Assembly (NCBI GenBank): GCA_029266035.1
Contig: JAJUFH010000019.1
Location: forward strand, 1-60,535
Length of the DNA: 60,535 nucleotides
Direction: 5' to 3'
From: Sinomicrobium sp.
GTDB taxonomy: Bacteria > Bacteroidota > Bacteroidia > Flavobacteriales > Flavobacteriaceae
Below are positions 33,918-42,042 of this stretch, piece after piece (positions within the stretch are counted from its first letter, which is position 1; the number at the start of each line of letters is the position of its first letter). The notes beneath the pieces are model-generated. The model made no database searches and had not been told where the DNA came from. It saw only the letters and a program-made list of their open reading frames with translations. The position numbers and the translations under genes were made by a program.

Positions 33918-34127
33918 GTTTCTAAATTTTCGGTATACCACATAGGCCAGTCCGGCCATAAGCAGATAAGGTATAGCCATGAGGTAAACGATGCCGTTGT
34001 TAATTCCCTTGGCAGCTTCTTGCCCACCACCACTTTCGAGTACTGCACGACACATGGCGCATTGTGCCTCTGCAGGTAAAAAAGCTAAAAGTAAAACAGT
34101 GAGTAAAACACAAGACCTGATATTCAT
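33903..34127 (-). CDS. Small exported CxxC membrane protein at the end of the oxidase operon
   Basis: A 74-residue protein with a signal peptide (cut near AEA-Q, residue 21). Cys23 and Cys26 follow immediately as CAMC, then a short loop and one membrane helix (about 47-65, GIVYLMAIPYLLMAGLAYVVY) with a basic tail. The CAMC pair would face the periplasm, close to the membrane. Its place as last gene of the oxidase operon suggests a role in oxidase assembly or metal/thiol handling, but this is inference. I recall similar short unnamed proteins beside DUF420/SCO genes in Flavobacteria. The start at 34127 gives a cleaner signal than 34148. Confidence 0.75.
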   Translation of the reverse strand: MNIRSCVLLTVLLLAFLPAEAQCAMCRAVLESGGGQEAAKGINNGIVYLMAIPYLLMAGLAYVVYRKFRNKKAV

Positions 34128-34178
34128 ATCATTTATTTTTTGAATCATCTGCCAAAAACAATAGCACTTCGTACAAAG

Positions 34179-34694
34179 TTACATATAATAAGGAGAAATC
34201 ATCAAATACACCACTACTCCTGTAATGGCTACATACAGCCATATAGGAAATGTAATTCTAGCTATTTTCTTGTGCTTGTCAAAGCGCTTTGAAAGAGCCC
34301 TTACAAAGGTTACCAAAACCAGTGGAATGATTACAATAGACAGGAGAATATGGGTAATTAACACAAAGTAATACACATATCTTATCCAGCCTTCTCCTCC
34401 AAATGGTGTAGAGTCTGATGTCATGTGATATGCCACGTACATCACCAAAAAAGCTGTAGAAAGCCCTATACAGGTTTTCATCAATTTTTCATGTAGCTTG
34501 GCTTTTCCGTTCTTAACCGCCCATACGGCCAAAATCAGCAACACAGCGGTCAGACCATTTACCGTGGCATAAATTGGAGGTAGAAAACTCAGAGGTTCTA
34601 CATTTGGAATTTTAATCCCAAAGAGTGCAGCTACTACTAACGGAATTGCTATAGAGAGGATTGCAATCAACTTGTTGTATTTCTTTTCTTCCAT
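34179..34694 (-). CDS. DUF420 membrane protein (CtaM/YozB-like)
   Basis: A 171-residue protein with about five membrane segments and conserved His residues in KLHEKLMKT, YHMTS and LITHILLS. It matches DUF420. In Gram-positive bacteria a DUF420 protein (CtaM) is needed to make active aa3 oxidase, so an assembly role fits the neighbouring SCO, cyoE and coxIII genes. It starts 17 bases after the SCO gene. Function in Bacteroidota is inferred from context. Confidence 0.88.
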   Translation of the reverse strand: MEEKKYNKLIAILSIAIPLVVAALFGIKIPNVEPLSFLPPIYATVNGLTAVLLILAVWAVKNGKAKLHEKLMKTCIGLSTAFLVMYVAYHMTSDSTPFGGEGWIRYVYYFVLITHILLSIVIIPLVLVTFVRALSKRFDKHKKIARITFPIWLYVAITGVVVYLMISPYYM

Positions 34695-34711
34695 ATCTAC
34701 AAGTATCTCAA

Positions 34712-35410
34712 TTATTTACCTGTCTCTTCAAGCAAGGTGGCTATATCCTTTTTGAGCATGGTGACTCCTTCATCTTCCAATCCGTCGTAGTACACCATGG
34801 GATTTCCAAATTTATCCTTTCTCGACCTTATATTACCCTTAGTGTCAACAAGAGCAAACATTCCCGAATGCTCGAAGCCTCCTTTGGCTTCAGGATTTAT
34901 TCCGGCATAGAGGTTAAAACCTCCGTTTGCCAGTTCGTATATATCGTCTACATCGCCGGTAAGGAAGTGCCAATTGGGGTGATTTGCACCATACTTTTCA
35001 GCGTATTCCATCAACACTTCAGGGGTATCGTGTTCCGGGTTAATCGAAAAGGAAGCCACTCCAAAATCTTCTTCATTTCTAAATTCGTTTTGAATCTTCA
35101 CCATATTTCTATTCATCACCGGGCATATAGTTGGGCAGGTAGTAAAGAAAAATTCTACCACATACACCTTACCTTTATAGGTTTCTTCTGTAATGGTGTC
35201 CTTGTGTTGGTCTACGAATTTAAAACCGGGGGCGGGCCCTATGGTAAGCAGTTCTTCACTCTCTACACCCGACACTCTATTACCCACATTGTGCCTATCC
35301 TGGTCTACGATGTTCCCGTTCTTTATTCGATCTACAATTTTGGGCACGAAGATAATCCCAAATATGAGAATAATCATGGAGACCCATACATATGTATACT
35401 TACCTTTCAT
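34712..35410 (-). CDS. SCO1/SenC family copper chaperone of the oxidase operon
   Basis: A 232-residue membrane-anchored thioredoxin-fold protein. One membrane segment (about 8-24) is followed by the SCO domain with complete copper ligands: Cys92 and Cys96 in TTCPTICPVM and His181 in FEHSGMF. It likely delivers copper to CuA of cytochrome c oxidase or keeps the CuA cysteines reduced. It is preceded by a related protein that lacks these residues and followed by DUF420, all on the same strand with short gaps. Confidence 0.94.
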   Translation of the reverse strand: MKGKYTYVWVSMIILIFGIIFVPKIVDRIKNGNIVDQDRHNVGNRVSGVESEELLTIGPAPGFKFVDQHKDTITEETYKGKVYVVEFFFTTCPTICPVMNRNMVKIQNEFRNEEDFGVASFSINPEHDTPEVLMEYAEKYGANHPNWHFLTGDVDDIYELANGGFNLYAGINPEAKGGFEHSGMFALVDTKGNIRSRKDKFGNPMVYYDGLEDEGVTMLKKDIATLLEETGK

Positions 35411-35437
35411 GTCTATAAACTTTATTTCATCACCTTA

Positions 35438-36115
35438 TTAATTAAGCTTTTTCAGATACGAATCCCTTCTACTTACACCTTTATTCTTTTTTAAGGCGAG
35501 GCGGTATTCGGCGAGCAAGACATTCATATCGTCTATCATTTTGTTGTTGAGTTCAGCTACCGAGGCGGCATCGTATCCATAGAGAGGCTTCTCTGTATCG
35601 TCATCTTTGTCTCGTCCTCTCAGATTACGGGCTCTATCGATTATAAAAATACGGGAAGTATTTAGATCTACATCCAGTACTCCTTGACTTCCAAGGCTGT
35701 AAAAGAGTTCTTCAACCGCTTTTTCTTCAGCAAAAACAAATTTCCACTTCCCCATATCGGTAAGTGGTGACAACTCTTCTCTCAGTGCTACGGCCTCTTT
35801 TTCTGTCTCCTCACTATCTGGAAGCACAGCAACAAACTGGAAGTCAGTAAACTGATAAAACCTCTTGTATATCTTCTGATTGGCATTAAAAACACTTCCT
35901 TTTACAGCTTCCGGATGCTTCCCTAAAAAAGCTAGTACTGTGACACTGCTGTCTAAAGACACCTCTGCTCCATCCAGCGATCTAAAAGTATCCACATTAC
36001 CCACCTCCTCAGTGAGCACAGGGAGCTTTACAAAATTGTTTACTCCTGAAGCAAAAAAGAGATAGGCCACTATGGGTAGCACAAACAATACACTGAGTAC
36101 TATATATTTTTTCAT
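35438..36115 (-). CDS. SCO-like thioredoxin-fold protein without cysteines (putative degenerate SCO paralogue)
   Basis: A 225-residue protein with an N-terminal membrane anchor (about 4-23). Its layout parallels the adjacent SCO protein: a core strand VTVLAFLGK where SCO has the FFFTTCP strand, FQFVAVLPD, then RIFIIDRARNLRGR aligned with the SCO ALVDTKGNIRSR, and a closing YGYDAASVAELNNKMIDDMNVLLAE. There is no cysteine in the whole protein and the SCO His is also absent, so it cannot bind copper the same way. I do not know a name for it. It may be a structural partner of the SCO or oxidase. The homology is my inference from motif order. Confidence 0.6.
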   Translation of the reverse strand: MKKYIVLSVLFVLPIVAYLFFASGVNNFVKLPVLTEEVGNVDTFRSLDGAEVSLDSSVTVLAFLGKHPEAVKGSVFNANQKIYKRFYQFTDFQFVAVLPDSEETEKEAVALREELSPLTDMGKWKFVFAEEKAVEELFYSLGSQGVLDVDLNTSRIFIIDRARNLRGRDKDDDTEKPLYGYDAASVAELNNKMIDDMNVLLAEYRLALKKNKGVSRRDSYLKKLN

Positions 36116-36277
36116 CTAGCTTATTAGTTTCTATTTATCAGCAAAATCACTTCGAAAATGCAAGATAGACTTTCGGTTATTTCACCTCTTAAAAGTACCA
36201 CAACAAAAATAAAAAAGACGGTCTACAACCGCCTCTCTTATACTGTTAAATATATAAAAACCACACGGTTTCATATA

Positions 36278-36625
36278 CTAAAAATCCCAGCTTATAAAAC
36301 CTTCTCTCATCACCTCGTGTATGTAATGTCCTTCTGTTAGCAACAAGGCAATAAGATAGGGGATGAGAATAATCAGCGGCAATACAATAGACCAGCGAAA
36401 ACTTCCTTTCTCTCCTTCGAGGTGCATAAAAGCCCAGGCGATATAATAAGCCTTTACCAGAGTAAGGATGATAAATATCCAGTTTAATATCTTCATTCCC
36501 ACCACCATGGTCATAGACCATTCGGGTCTTATAATCCCGAGAATAACTTCAACTATAGTTACTACAGACAGTATAAAAAACACTGTCCATATTCTCTTGA
36601 CGTTTGATGCGTGTGCGTGTGCCAT
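36278..36625 (-). CDS. Cytochrome c oxidase subunit IV (CyoD-like)
   Basis: A 115-residue protein with three membrane helices. It starts MAHAHASNVKRIW and contains TIVEVILGII and the AWAFMHLEGE motif of the prokaryotic subunit IV family. It is a small structural subunit of the haem-copper oxidase and lies 50 bases downstream of the longer coxIII gene. A 162-base gap then precedes the Cys-less SCO-like gene and holds no recognisable gene or terminator. Confidence 0.9.
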   Translation of the reverse strand: MAHAHASNVKRIWTVFFILSVVTIVEVILGIIRPEWSMTMVVGMKILNWIFIILTLVKAYYIAWAFMHLEGEKGSFRWSIVLPLIILIPYLIALLLTEGHYIHEVMREGFISWDF

Positions 36626-36675
36626 TTTTGACTGATATTATCTGAACTCCAAAGAGAGTTCGTTAATGTTTTTGG

Positions 36676-37650
36676 TTAAACGAGATAGAAAAAGGTAAAT
36701 ACAAAAACCCAAACAAGGTCAACAAAGTGCCAGTACAACCCTACTTTCTCTACCATTTCATAGCTCTTCCTCTTTTCGTAAGTTCCTAGAATTACGTTGA
36801 AGAAAATAATGATGTTGAGCACTACCCCTGTAAAGACGTGGAATCCGTGAAATCCTGTAATAAAGAAGAAGAAGTCCGCAAATTGTTTGTTCCCGTACTC
36901 ATTTCTAATGAGGTTGGCTCCTTCTACTACATGGACTGCACTTTTCAATTTTTCTGCTGATTGCTCTCTTGTCAACAGTGTTTTATGTCCGTGTTCGTTG
37001 AGTTTCTCGGTGCGGATAAGAACATTTTGGTTAGCGTTAAAACCTTCTACTATGTCGTTCACAGCATAAATATGCTCCGCTTGATCCACTTCAGCTGTTA
37101 TTCCGTTGACATTCACGCTCTGCTTAGCTTCGGTGTTTGGCGTTGCAAAATCGCTCAGGGCAAGTCTTTTCCCTGTATCTGCATCCACAAACTGTAAAAT
37201 CTGACCTCCTTTGGTCTCGACCGCTCCGTATGAACCCTGAATAAAATTTTTCCATTCCCAAGCCTGAGACCCGAGGAATATAAGTCCTCCGATTACGGTA
37301 AAGAACATATACCAAGCCACTTTACTCCTTTTCATCTGATGCCCGGCATCTACAGCCAACACCATAGTCACCGACGAAAAGATCAAGATAAACGTCATCA
37401 AAGCCACATAATACATAGGAGCATCTACTCCGTGCAGAAATGGAAAGTGATTAAACACCTCGTCTGCAATAGGCCAGGAATCGATAAATTTAAAACGGGT
37501 AAGCCCATAAGCCGCGAGGAATCCTGAAAATGTCAAGGCATCCGAGAGGATAAAATACCAGATCATCATTTTTCCATAACTGGCACCAAGTGGTCTATTG
37601 CCACCTCCCCATACCTTTCCTTCTGTAGCTGTTGTAACAGTAGCTTCCAT
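36676..37650 (-). CDS. Cytochrome c oxidase subunit III with a ~110-residue soluble insertion
   Basis: A 324-residue subunit III. The N-terminal helices and the C-terminal FITGFHGFHVFTG and YWHFVDLVWVFVF segments are standard. Between them, residues about 140-250 form a hydrophilic stretch (starting at YGAVETKGGQ) not present in a typical 200-residue subunit III. The insertion follows WEWKNFI, a helix end, so it would protrude on one face of the membrane. A second, short subunit III gene lies just upstream. Together they suggest two subunit III polypeptides in one complex or two oxidases. Subunits I and II are not in the window. Confidence 0.92.
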   Translation of the reverse strand: MEATVTTATEGKVWGGGNRPLGASYGKMMIWYFILSDALTFSGFLAAYGLTRFKFIDSWPIADEVFNHFPFLHGVDAPMYYVALMTFILIFSSVTMVLAVDAGHQMKRSKVAWYMFFTVIGGLIFLGSQAWEWKNFIQGSYGAVETKGGQILQFVDADTGKRLALSDFATPNTEAKQSVNVNGITAEVDQAEHIYAVNDIVEGFNANQNVLIRTEKLNEHGHKTLLTREQSAEKLKSAVHVVEGANLIRNEYGNKQFADFFFFITGFHGFHVFTGVVLNIIIFFNVILGTYEKRKSYEMVEKVGLYWHFVDLVWVFVFTFFYLV

Positions 37651-37702
37651 AAACTAATACATATATGTTTTAAAAAAAACTGCCCAAATTTACGTTTTTT
37701 TC

Positions 37703-38290
37703 TTATCTAAAGAAATAGAAAAATAAAATGAGGTACACCCACAGCAAATCGAGGAAATGCCAGAACGTTACAGCCATTTCTAAACCAAGGGTTTGACCGG
37801 GGTAATACTTCTCTTTAAAATGATTATAAATTACCACCAACAGTACTAGAATTCCAGCTATCACGTGAGCCATGTGGGCTACAGTAATCGCATACAGAAA
37901 CGAAGTGGTTACCGAACTCTGAGCTCCGGTAAAGTAATACCCATCTTCAATAACCTGTGAAAATCCGTAAAATTGGGATACGACAAACAGTGTAGCAAGC
38001 AGTAGGGTAATGAGCAGTAATACGCTACCTACTTGTCTACGTCCTGTTTGAATTTTATTTTTAGCAAGGTGAAAAGTAACACTGCTGGACAGGATAAAAG
38101 CTGTACTGACAAAGAAGGCTGTTGGCAATTCAAAATCCTGTAGCCAATCTGGTCTGCTTTTACTCACCACATAGGCACTGGTAAGCCCTCCAAAAGTCAT
38201 AAGTATGCTTATCATACCGAACCAGAGCATCATTTTTTTTGCCCTGTCGTTCTTTTCCTGGAAAGTTCCCTGTGTCAAATCCATAATCAA
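37703..38290 (-). CDS. Cytochrome c oxidase subunit III, short form
   Basis: A 195-residue, five-helix subunit III homologue. VAHMAHVIAGILVLLVV and TFWHFLDLLWVYLILFFYF are the conserved C-terminal segments. It lacks the insertion of the neighbouring copy. It lies 44 bases after cyoE and 52 before the longer coxIII. Two adjacent subunit III genes are a recurrent Bacteroidota arrangement as far as I know. Start may be Met1 or Met3. Confidence 0.92.
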   Translation of the reverse strand: MIMDLTQGTFQEKNDRAKKMMLWFGMISILMTFGGLTSAYVVSKSRPDWLQDFELPTAFFVSTAFILSSSVTFHLAKNKIQTGRRQVGSVLLLITLLLATLFVVSQFYGFSQVIEDGYYFTGAQSSVTTSFLYAITVAHMAHVIAGILVLLVVIYNHFKEKYYPGQTLGLEMAVTFWHFLDLLWVYLILFFYFFR

Positions 38291-38334
38291 TTCTTAATCG
38301 CTATCTCCTACATTGCTTTAAGTACTCTGCACTT

Positions 38335-39237
38335 CTATACAAACTTATCCACCACATAAACAATCTGCAGTAAGGTGATATAGGTTACACTTGCCAGCAT
38401 CAGCTTACGCGCTGAAGCATTATCTTTATTCTGATACAATTTCAGGGCGTAATAGAGCATTCCGAGACCGAGCACCCCTACAATTACAGCTCCAACCACA
38501 GACAGCTTGAGCTCACCGGTAAACCCTGTAACCGGAGCAACGGAAACAATTATCATCCAAATCACATACATAATAACCTGTACCGCTGTAGCCCTGTCTT
38601 TCTTTCCGGTGGGCAACATACAGTATCCCGCCTTTTTGTAATCGTCATACAGCAACCAGCCAATAGCCCAGAAGTGCGGAAATTGCCAAAAAAACTGCAC
38701 CATAAACAAGGTTCCTGGCTCTATGCCAAAACTTCCACTTGCGGCTACCCAACCCAACATAAAGGGAATCGCTCCTGGAAAGGCCCCGACAAACACCGAA
38801 AGCGGTGTCTTGGTTTTCAAGGGTGTATAAACGCTGGTATATAAAAAAATGGATATCGCACCAAACATGGCTGTTTTGGGGTTTATAAGGTAAAGCATCA
38901 CAATACCCAATACTGCACAAACCGTTGCGATAACAAAGGCGGTATTTACAGACATTCTCCCCGAGGGTATGGGTCTGTTTTTGGTACGCTGCATCTTGGC
39001 GTCCAAATCTCGTTCTACAATTTGATTATAAGCGTTGGAAGCTCCTACTGTAAAATACCCTCCTATCATTAACATCAGCAACACCTTGTAGTCTATGGTT
39101 GCTGCCCCCAAAAAATAACCGGCAACTGAAGAGAATACCACACTCAAAGACAGCCCTACCTTGGTCAACTGTCTGAAATCTTCCAGAACCTGTGATAAAC
39201 CCCCTGTTTTTGTTGTTGTTCGTACTGCCGTTTTCAT
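38335..39237 (-). CDS. cyoE: Protohaem IX farnesyltransferase (haem O synthase)
   Basis: A 300-residue polytopic UbiA-family membrane enzyme that attaches a farnesyl group to haem B to give haem O. The Asp-rich NQIVERDLDAKMQRTKNRP motif on the cytoplasmic side is diagnostic, and YTPLKTKTPLSVFVGAFPGAIP follows. It is the first gene of the oxidase operon, with a -7 element at 39258-39265. Its presence means the oxidase uses haem O or A; haem A synthase is not in the window. Confidence 0.95.
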   Translation of the reverse strand: MKTAVRTTTKTGGLSQVLEDFRQLTKVGLSLSVVFSSVAGYFLGAATIDYKVLLMLMIGGYFTVGASNAYNQIVERDLDAKMQRTKNRPIPSGRMSVNTAFVIATVCAVLGIVMLYLINPKTAMFGAISIFLYTSVYTPLKTKTPLSVFVGAFPGAIPFMLGWVAASGSFGIEPGTLFMVQFFWQFPHFWAIGWLLYDDYKKAGYCMLPTGKKDRATAVQVIMYVIWMIIVSVAPVTGFTGELKLSVVGAVIVGVLGLGMLYYALKLYQNKDNASARKLMLASVTYITLLQIVYVVDKFV

Positions 39238-39257
39238 CTACGCGTATAAATCGGTTG

Positions 39258-39265
39258 CAAAGATA
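39258..39265 (-). promoter_or_regulatory. -7 element TATCTTTG for the cyoE oxidase operon
   Basis: CAAAGATA on the plus strand reads TATCTTTG on the minus strand, 20 bases upstream of the cyoE ATG. No well-spaced -33 TTG seen. Confidence 0.55.
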
Positions 39266-39318
39266 TTGTTTAAATTGCAATTTCGGAATTTAAATAGGGT
39301 ATTTTTAGCGCCTCTTCA

Positions 39319-41232
39319 TCACTCTTCAAGGGCTTCTACCAAATCTTCCCATTCGGTTGTCAGTTCCGAGAGCTCTTTTTTCTTCGCTTTATAGGTGGTA
39401 AAAAACTGCTCGTCAGACGACACGCGGTCGTAATCTGTCGCAAGTGCACTGTCGGCTTTCGCAATCTCTTTTTCGAGTGTAGCGATCATACCTTCTACCT
39501 TGTTCAGTCTATTTTTTAGCGCTTTTTGCTTTTTCTGCTCGTCGTAGGTGAGTTTATTCTCCTTTTCTTCCTGAATTTTCACCTCTCTTTTCTGCGGTTC
39601 GGTTTTTTCTACCTCCCTAAAATTGGAAACATTGCGCTGTTCCAAAAAGAAATTGATATCTCCTAGGTATTCCTTGATTTTCCCGTCTTTAAACTCATAG
39701 ACTTTATCGGTGAGCCCCTGTAGAAAATCCCTGTCGTGTGATACCAGCAGCAAGGTTCCTTCAAAATTTTGCAATGCCTGCTTCAACACATTCTTCGATT
39801 TGATATCGAGGTGGTTGGTGGGTTCGTCCATCACCAGCACATTGAAAGGATCGAGCAACATTTTACAAAGCGCAAGCCGGTTGCGTTCTCCTCCTGAAAG
39901 CACCTTTACCTTTTTATCTACTTCATCCCCCCTAAACAGAAAAGCTCCGAGCATATCTCTCACCTTACTGCGATTGTTATCGCTCGCAGCATCCTCCATA
40001 AGTTTAAGTACTGTTTGTTCTCCGTCAAGATATTCCGCTTGATTCTGCGCAAAATACCCCAATTGGACATTGTGTCCCAATCGGAGTTCTCCTCCATAGG
40101 ATATTTCATCGATAATAATTTTGGCCAGGGTTGTTTTCCCCTGTCCGTTTTGCCCCACAAAAGCGATCTTACTACCTCTTTCTACCATGAGATCGATACC
40201 TCTGAGCACTTTTTTATCTCCGTAGTCTTTACTGACGTCTTTTGCTTCGACTACCACTCTACCCGGTTGTACAGAGACGGGAAAACGCACATTCATCACA
40301 CTGTTGTCTTCTTCGTCTACCTCCAGCCGCTCCATACGGTCCAGCTTTTTTATCAGCGACTGCGCCATCGAGGCTTTTGTGGCTTTTGCCCTAAACTTTT
40401 CAATGAGGCGTTCTGCCTGCTGTATTTGTTTGTCCTGATTTTTTTTGGCGTTGAGCTGCTGCTCTCTAATCTCCCCTCGAAGCACGAGATACTGCGAATA
40501 GGGCTTGTTGTAATCGTATATCTTACCCAGCGAAATTTCTATGGTTCTGTTGGTTACATGATCTAGAAACATCTTGTCGTGTGATACTATCACCACTACT
40601 CCCGGATAGCGTTGTAGAAACTGTTCCAACCAGATAATAGACTCTATATCGAGGTGGTTGGTGGGTTCGTCGAGCAGCAGTACATCGTTGTTTTGAAGCA
40701 ACAGTTTGGCCAATTCTATTCGCATCCTCCAACCGCCCGAAAAGGTATCGGTAAGTTTGTCAAAGTCTTTTCTTTTAAACCCGAGCCCCTGAAGCACTTT
40801 TTCGGTATCTCCCTGGTAATTATACCCTCCTAGAATTTCGTATCTGTTCGTCATATCGCTCAAGTCTACCATGAGTTGATGATAGCTCTCGCTTTCGTAA
40901 TCGGTACGCTCGGCTAAGTTTCGATTCACTTCGTCCAACTTCAGTTCGAGCGACTTTATCTCTTCAAAAGCCTGATAAGCTTCTTCCAGCACTGTCCTCC
41001 CTTGCACAAAATCAATATCCTGTTTTAGAAAACCAATACGCACATCCTTATCTGATGCGAGTACTCCCGTATCTGGTTTCATTTCCCCAGAAAGCAGTTT
41101 CAACATAGTCGACTTTCCCGCTCCGTTCTTTCCTATAAGCCCTACCCTATCTCCTGAATTGAGACGAAAAGATACTTCTTCAAACAAAAACTCCCCGGAA
41201 AAGGATACTGATAAATTATGTATATTAAGCAT
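39319..41232 (-). CDS. ABC-F family ATPase (Uup-like, with C-terminal coiled coil)
   Basis: A 637-residue soluble protein with two ABC ATPase domains and no membrane region. Walker A sites are GKNGAGKST (about 34-42) and GQNGQGKTT (about 350). Signatures are FSGGWRMRIE and LSGGERNRLA. Walker B is VLLLDEPTNHLD and its second copy. The linker between the domains and a C-terminal charged coiled coil (about 540-635) match the Uup subgroup. Such proteins act on ribosomes or branched DNA; antibiotic resistance is possible in the family but not indicated here. Confidence 0.93.
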   Translation of the reverse strand: MLNIHNLSVSFSGEFLFEEVSFRLNSGDRVGLIGKNGAGKSTMLKLLSGEMKPDTGVLASDKDVRIGFLKQDIDFVQGRTVLEEAYQAFEEIKSLELKLDEVNRNLAERTDYESESYHQLMVDLSDMTNRYEILGGYNYQGDTEKVLQGLGFKRKDFDKLTDTFSGGWRMRIELAKLLLQNNDVLLLDEPTNHLDIESIIWLEQFLQRYPGVVVIVSHDKMFLDHVTNRTIEISLGKIYDYNKPYSQYLVLRGEIREQQLNAKKNQDKQIQQAERLIEKFRAKATKASMAQSLIKKLDRMERLEVDEEDNSVMNVRFPVSVQPGRVVVEAKDVSKDYGDKKVLRGIDLMVERGSKIAFVGQNGQGKTTLAKIIIDEISYGGELRLGHNVQLGYFAQNQAEYLDGEQTVLKLMEDAASDNNRSKVRDMLGAFLFRGDEVDKKVKVLSGGERNRLALCKMLLDPFNVLVMDEPTNHLDIKSKNVLKQALQNFEGTLLLVSHDRDFLQGLTDKVYEFKDGKIKEYLGDINFFLEQRNVSNFREVEKTEPQKREVKIQEEKENKLTYDEQKKQKALKNRLNKVEGMIATLEKEIAKADSALATDYDRVSSDEQFFTTYKAKKKELSELTTEWEDLVEALEE

Positions 41233-41335
41233 TGTTATAACGTTTCTTAAATCACAGACTGTGAAGAACTCCTATCCTATTGACACAGCTCGAAAATCCG
41301 ATGCAAATAAACACATTTTTTCGGCCTTAAGAAAA

Positions 41336-41397
41336 TGAGATGGAGAGATTGGGAGAGGTGGAGATAGGGAGACGCGGAGATGGGGAGATGGGGAGAT
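41336..41397. repeat. GGAGAT-rich degenerate simple repeat
   Basis: Plus strand consists of imperfect GGGAGA/GGGGAGATG units (for example GGAGATGGGGAGATGGGGAG). A similar tract is at 30784-30940. No gene. Confidence 0.6.
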
Positions 41398-41398
41398 G

Positions 41399-41438
41399 TC
41401 ATTCAGAACGGAGCCCTAGCGGAGTAATGAATCTCCCG
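41399..41438. repeat. Degraded copy of the Bacteroidota interspersed ATTCnGAACGGAG...GAATCTC element
   Basis: CATTCAGAACGGAG followed by CGGAGTAATGAATCTCCCG resembles the short intergenic repeat often seen in Bacteroidota (consensus from memory: CATTCTGAACGGAG...AGGAATCTC). It abuts the GGAGAT tract. Family membership is by recollection; no genome-wide count was made. Confidence 0.45.
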
Positions 41439-41554
41439 ACAAGTACACACAGACCATTCCCAAAAGGGGATTGTTTGTAATGGTAGTTGCCCAAGGGATA
41501 GTGTCTTCAAATATATTTAAGTGGTTTTTACAAAAAATAAATGACAATATTTAA

Positions 41555-41562
41555 TAACTTTG
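41555..41562 (+). promoter_or_regulatory. -7 element TAACTTTG for the DUF983 gene
   Basis: Exact TAnnTTTG match, 27 bases before ATG 41590. It overlaps the start of the longer open frame (41560), supporting the shorter protein. Confidence 0.5.
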
Positions 41563-41589
41563 CGACTTGTTTTTTCAAATATTTTTACC

Positions 41590-42012
41590 ATGTTTAAAAA
41601 GGGAAGCCGTCTATACAGTATTTTTACCGGCACCTGTCCGAGATGCCAGGAAGAGAGTATGTACACTTACAAAAATCTGTATCACCCTGCCAAGACATTA
41701 AAGGTCGACGAACAATGTTCTCACTGTGGTCTTCGCTACAGGATAGAACCTTCTTTCTTTTACGGAGCCATGTATGTCAGCTACGGTGTGGGTACGGCTT
41801 TTGCAGTAGCGGCCTTTATCATTTCCTTCTTTTTCTTTGGCTCCGGCTTAAAAACGGCATTTATAGCCATTATGGCTACTCTTGTCGTCTTTATGCCAGT
41901 AATTATGAGAGTCTCGAGAAATATCTGGATCAACTTTTTTGTCCACTACGACCCCAATGCCGTTGAAAATCACAAAAAAAACACTGAAACAGAAGAAAAA
42001 CAGCATATTTAA
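41590..42012 (+). CDS. DUF983 zinc-ribbon membrane protein
   Basis: A 140-residue protein with an N-terminal zinc ribbon (CPRC around residue 16 and CSHC around 45) followed by two membrane helices, of the DUF983 family. In some bacteria DUF983 genes lie near cytochrome oxidase genes; here the oxidase operon is 2.4 kb away. Function unknown. I use the Met at 41590 because the -7 element overlaps the upstream alternative. It converges on the FAD oxidoreductase gene with 30 bases between. Confidence 0.88.
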   Translation: MFKKGSRLYSIFTGTCPRCQEESMYTYKNLYHPAKTLKVDEQCSHCGLRYRIEPSFFYGAMYVSYGVGTAFAVAAFIISFFFFGSGLKTAFIAIMATLVVFMPVIMRVSRNIWINFFVHYDPNAVENHKKNTETEEKQHI

Positions 42013-42042
42013 AACATCCTTTCACAACGTCAATCTCCTGTT

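Noticed and set aside
34661-35494. 277-residue open frame antisense to the SCO and DUF420 genes
   Set aside because: No recognisable domain; it runs across two real genes on the other strand.
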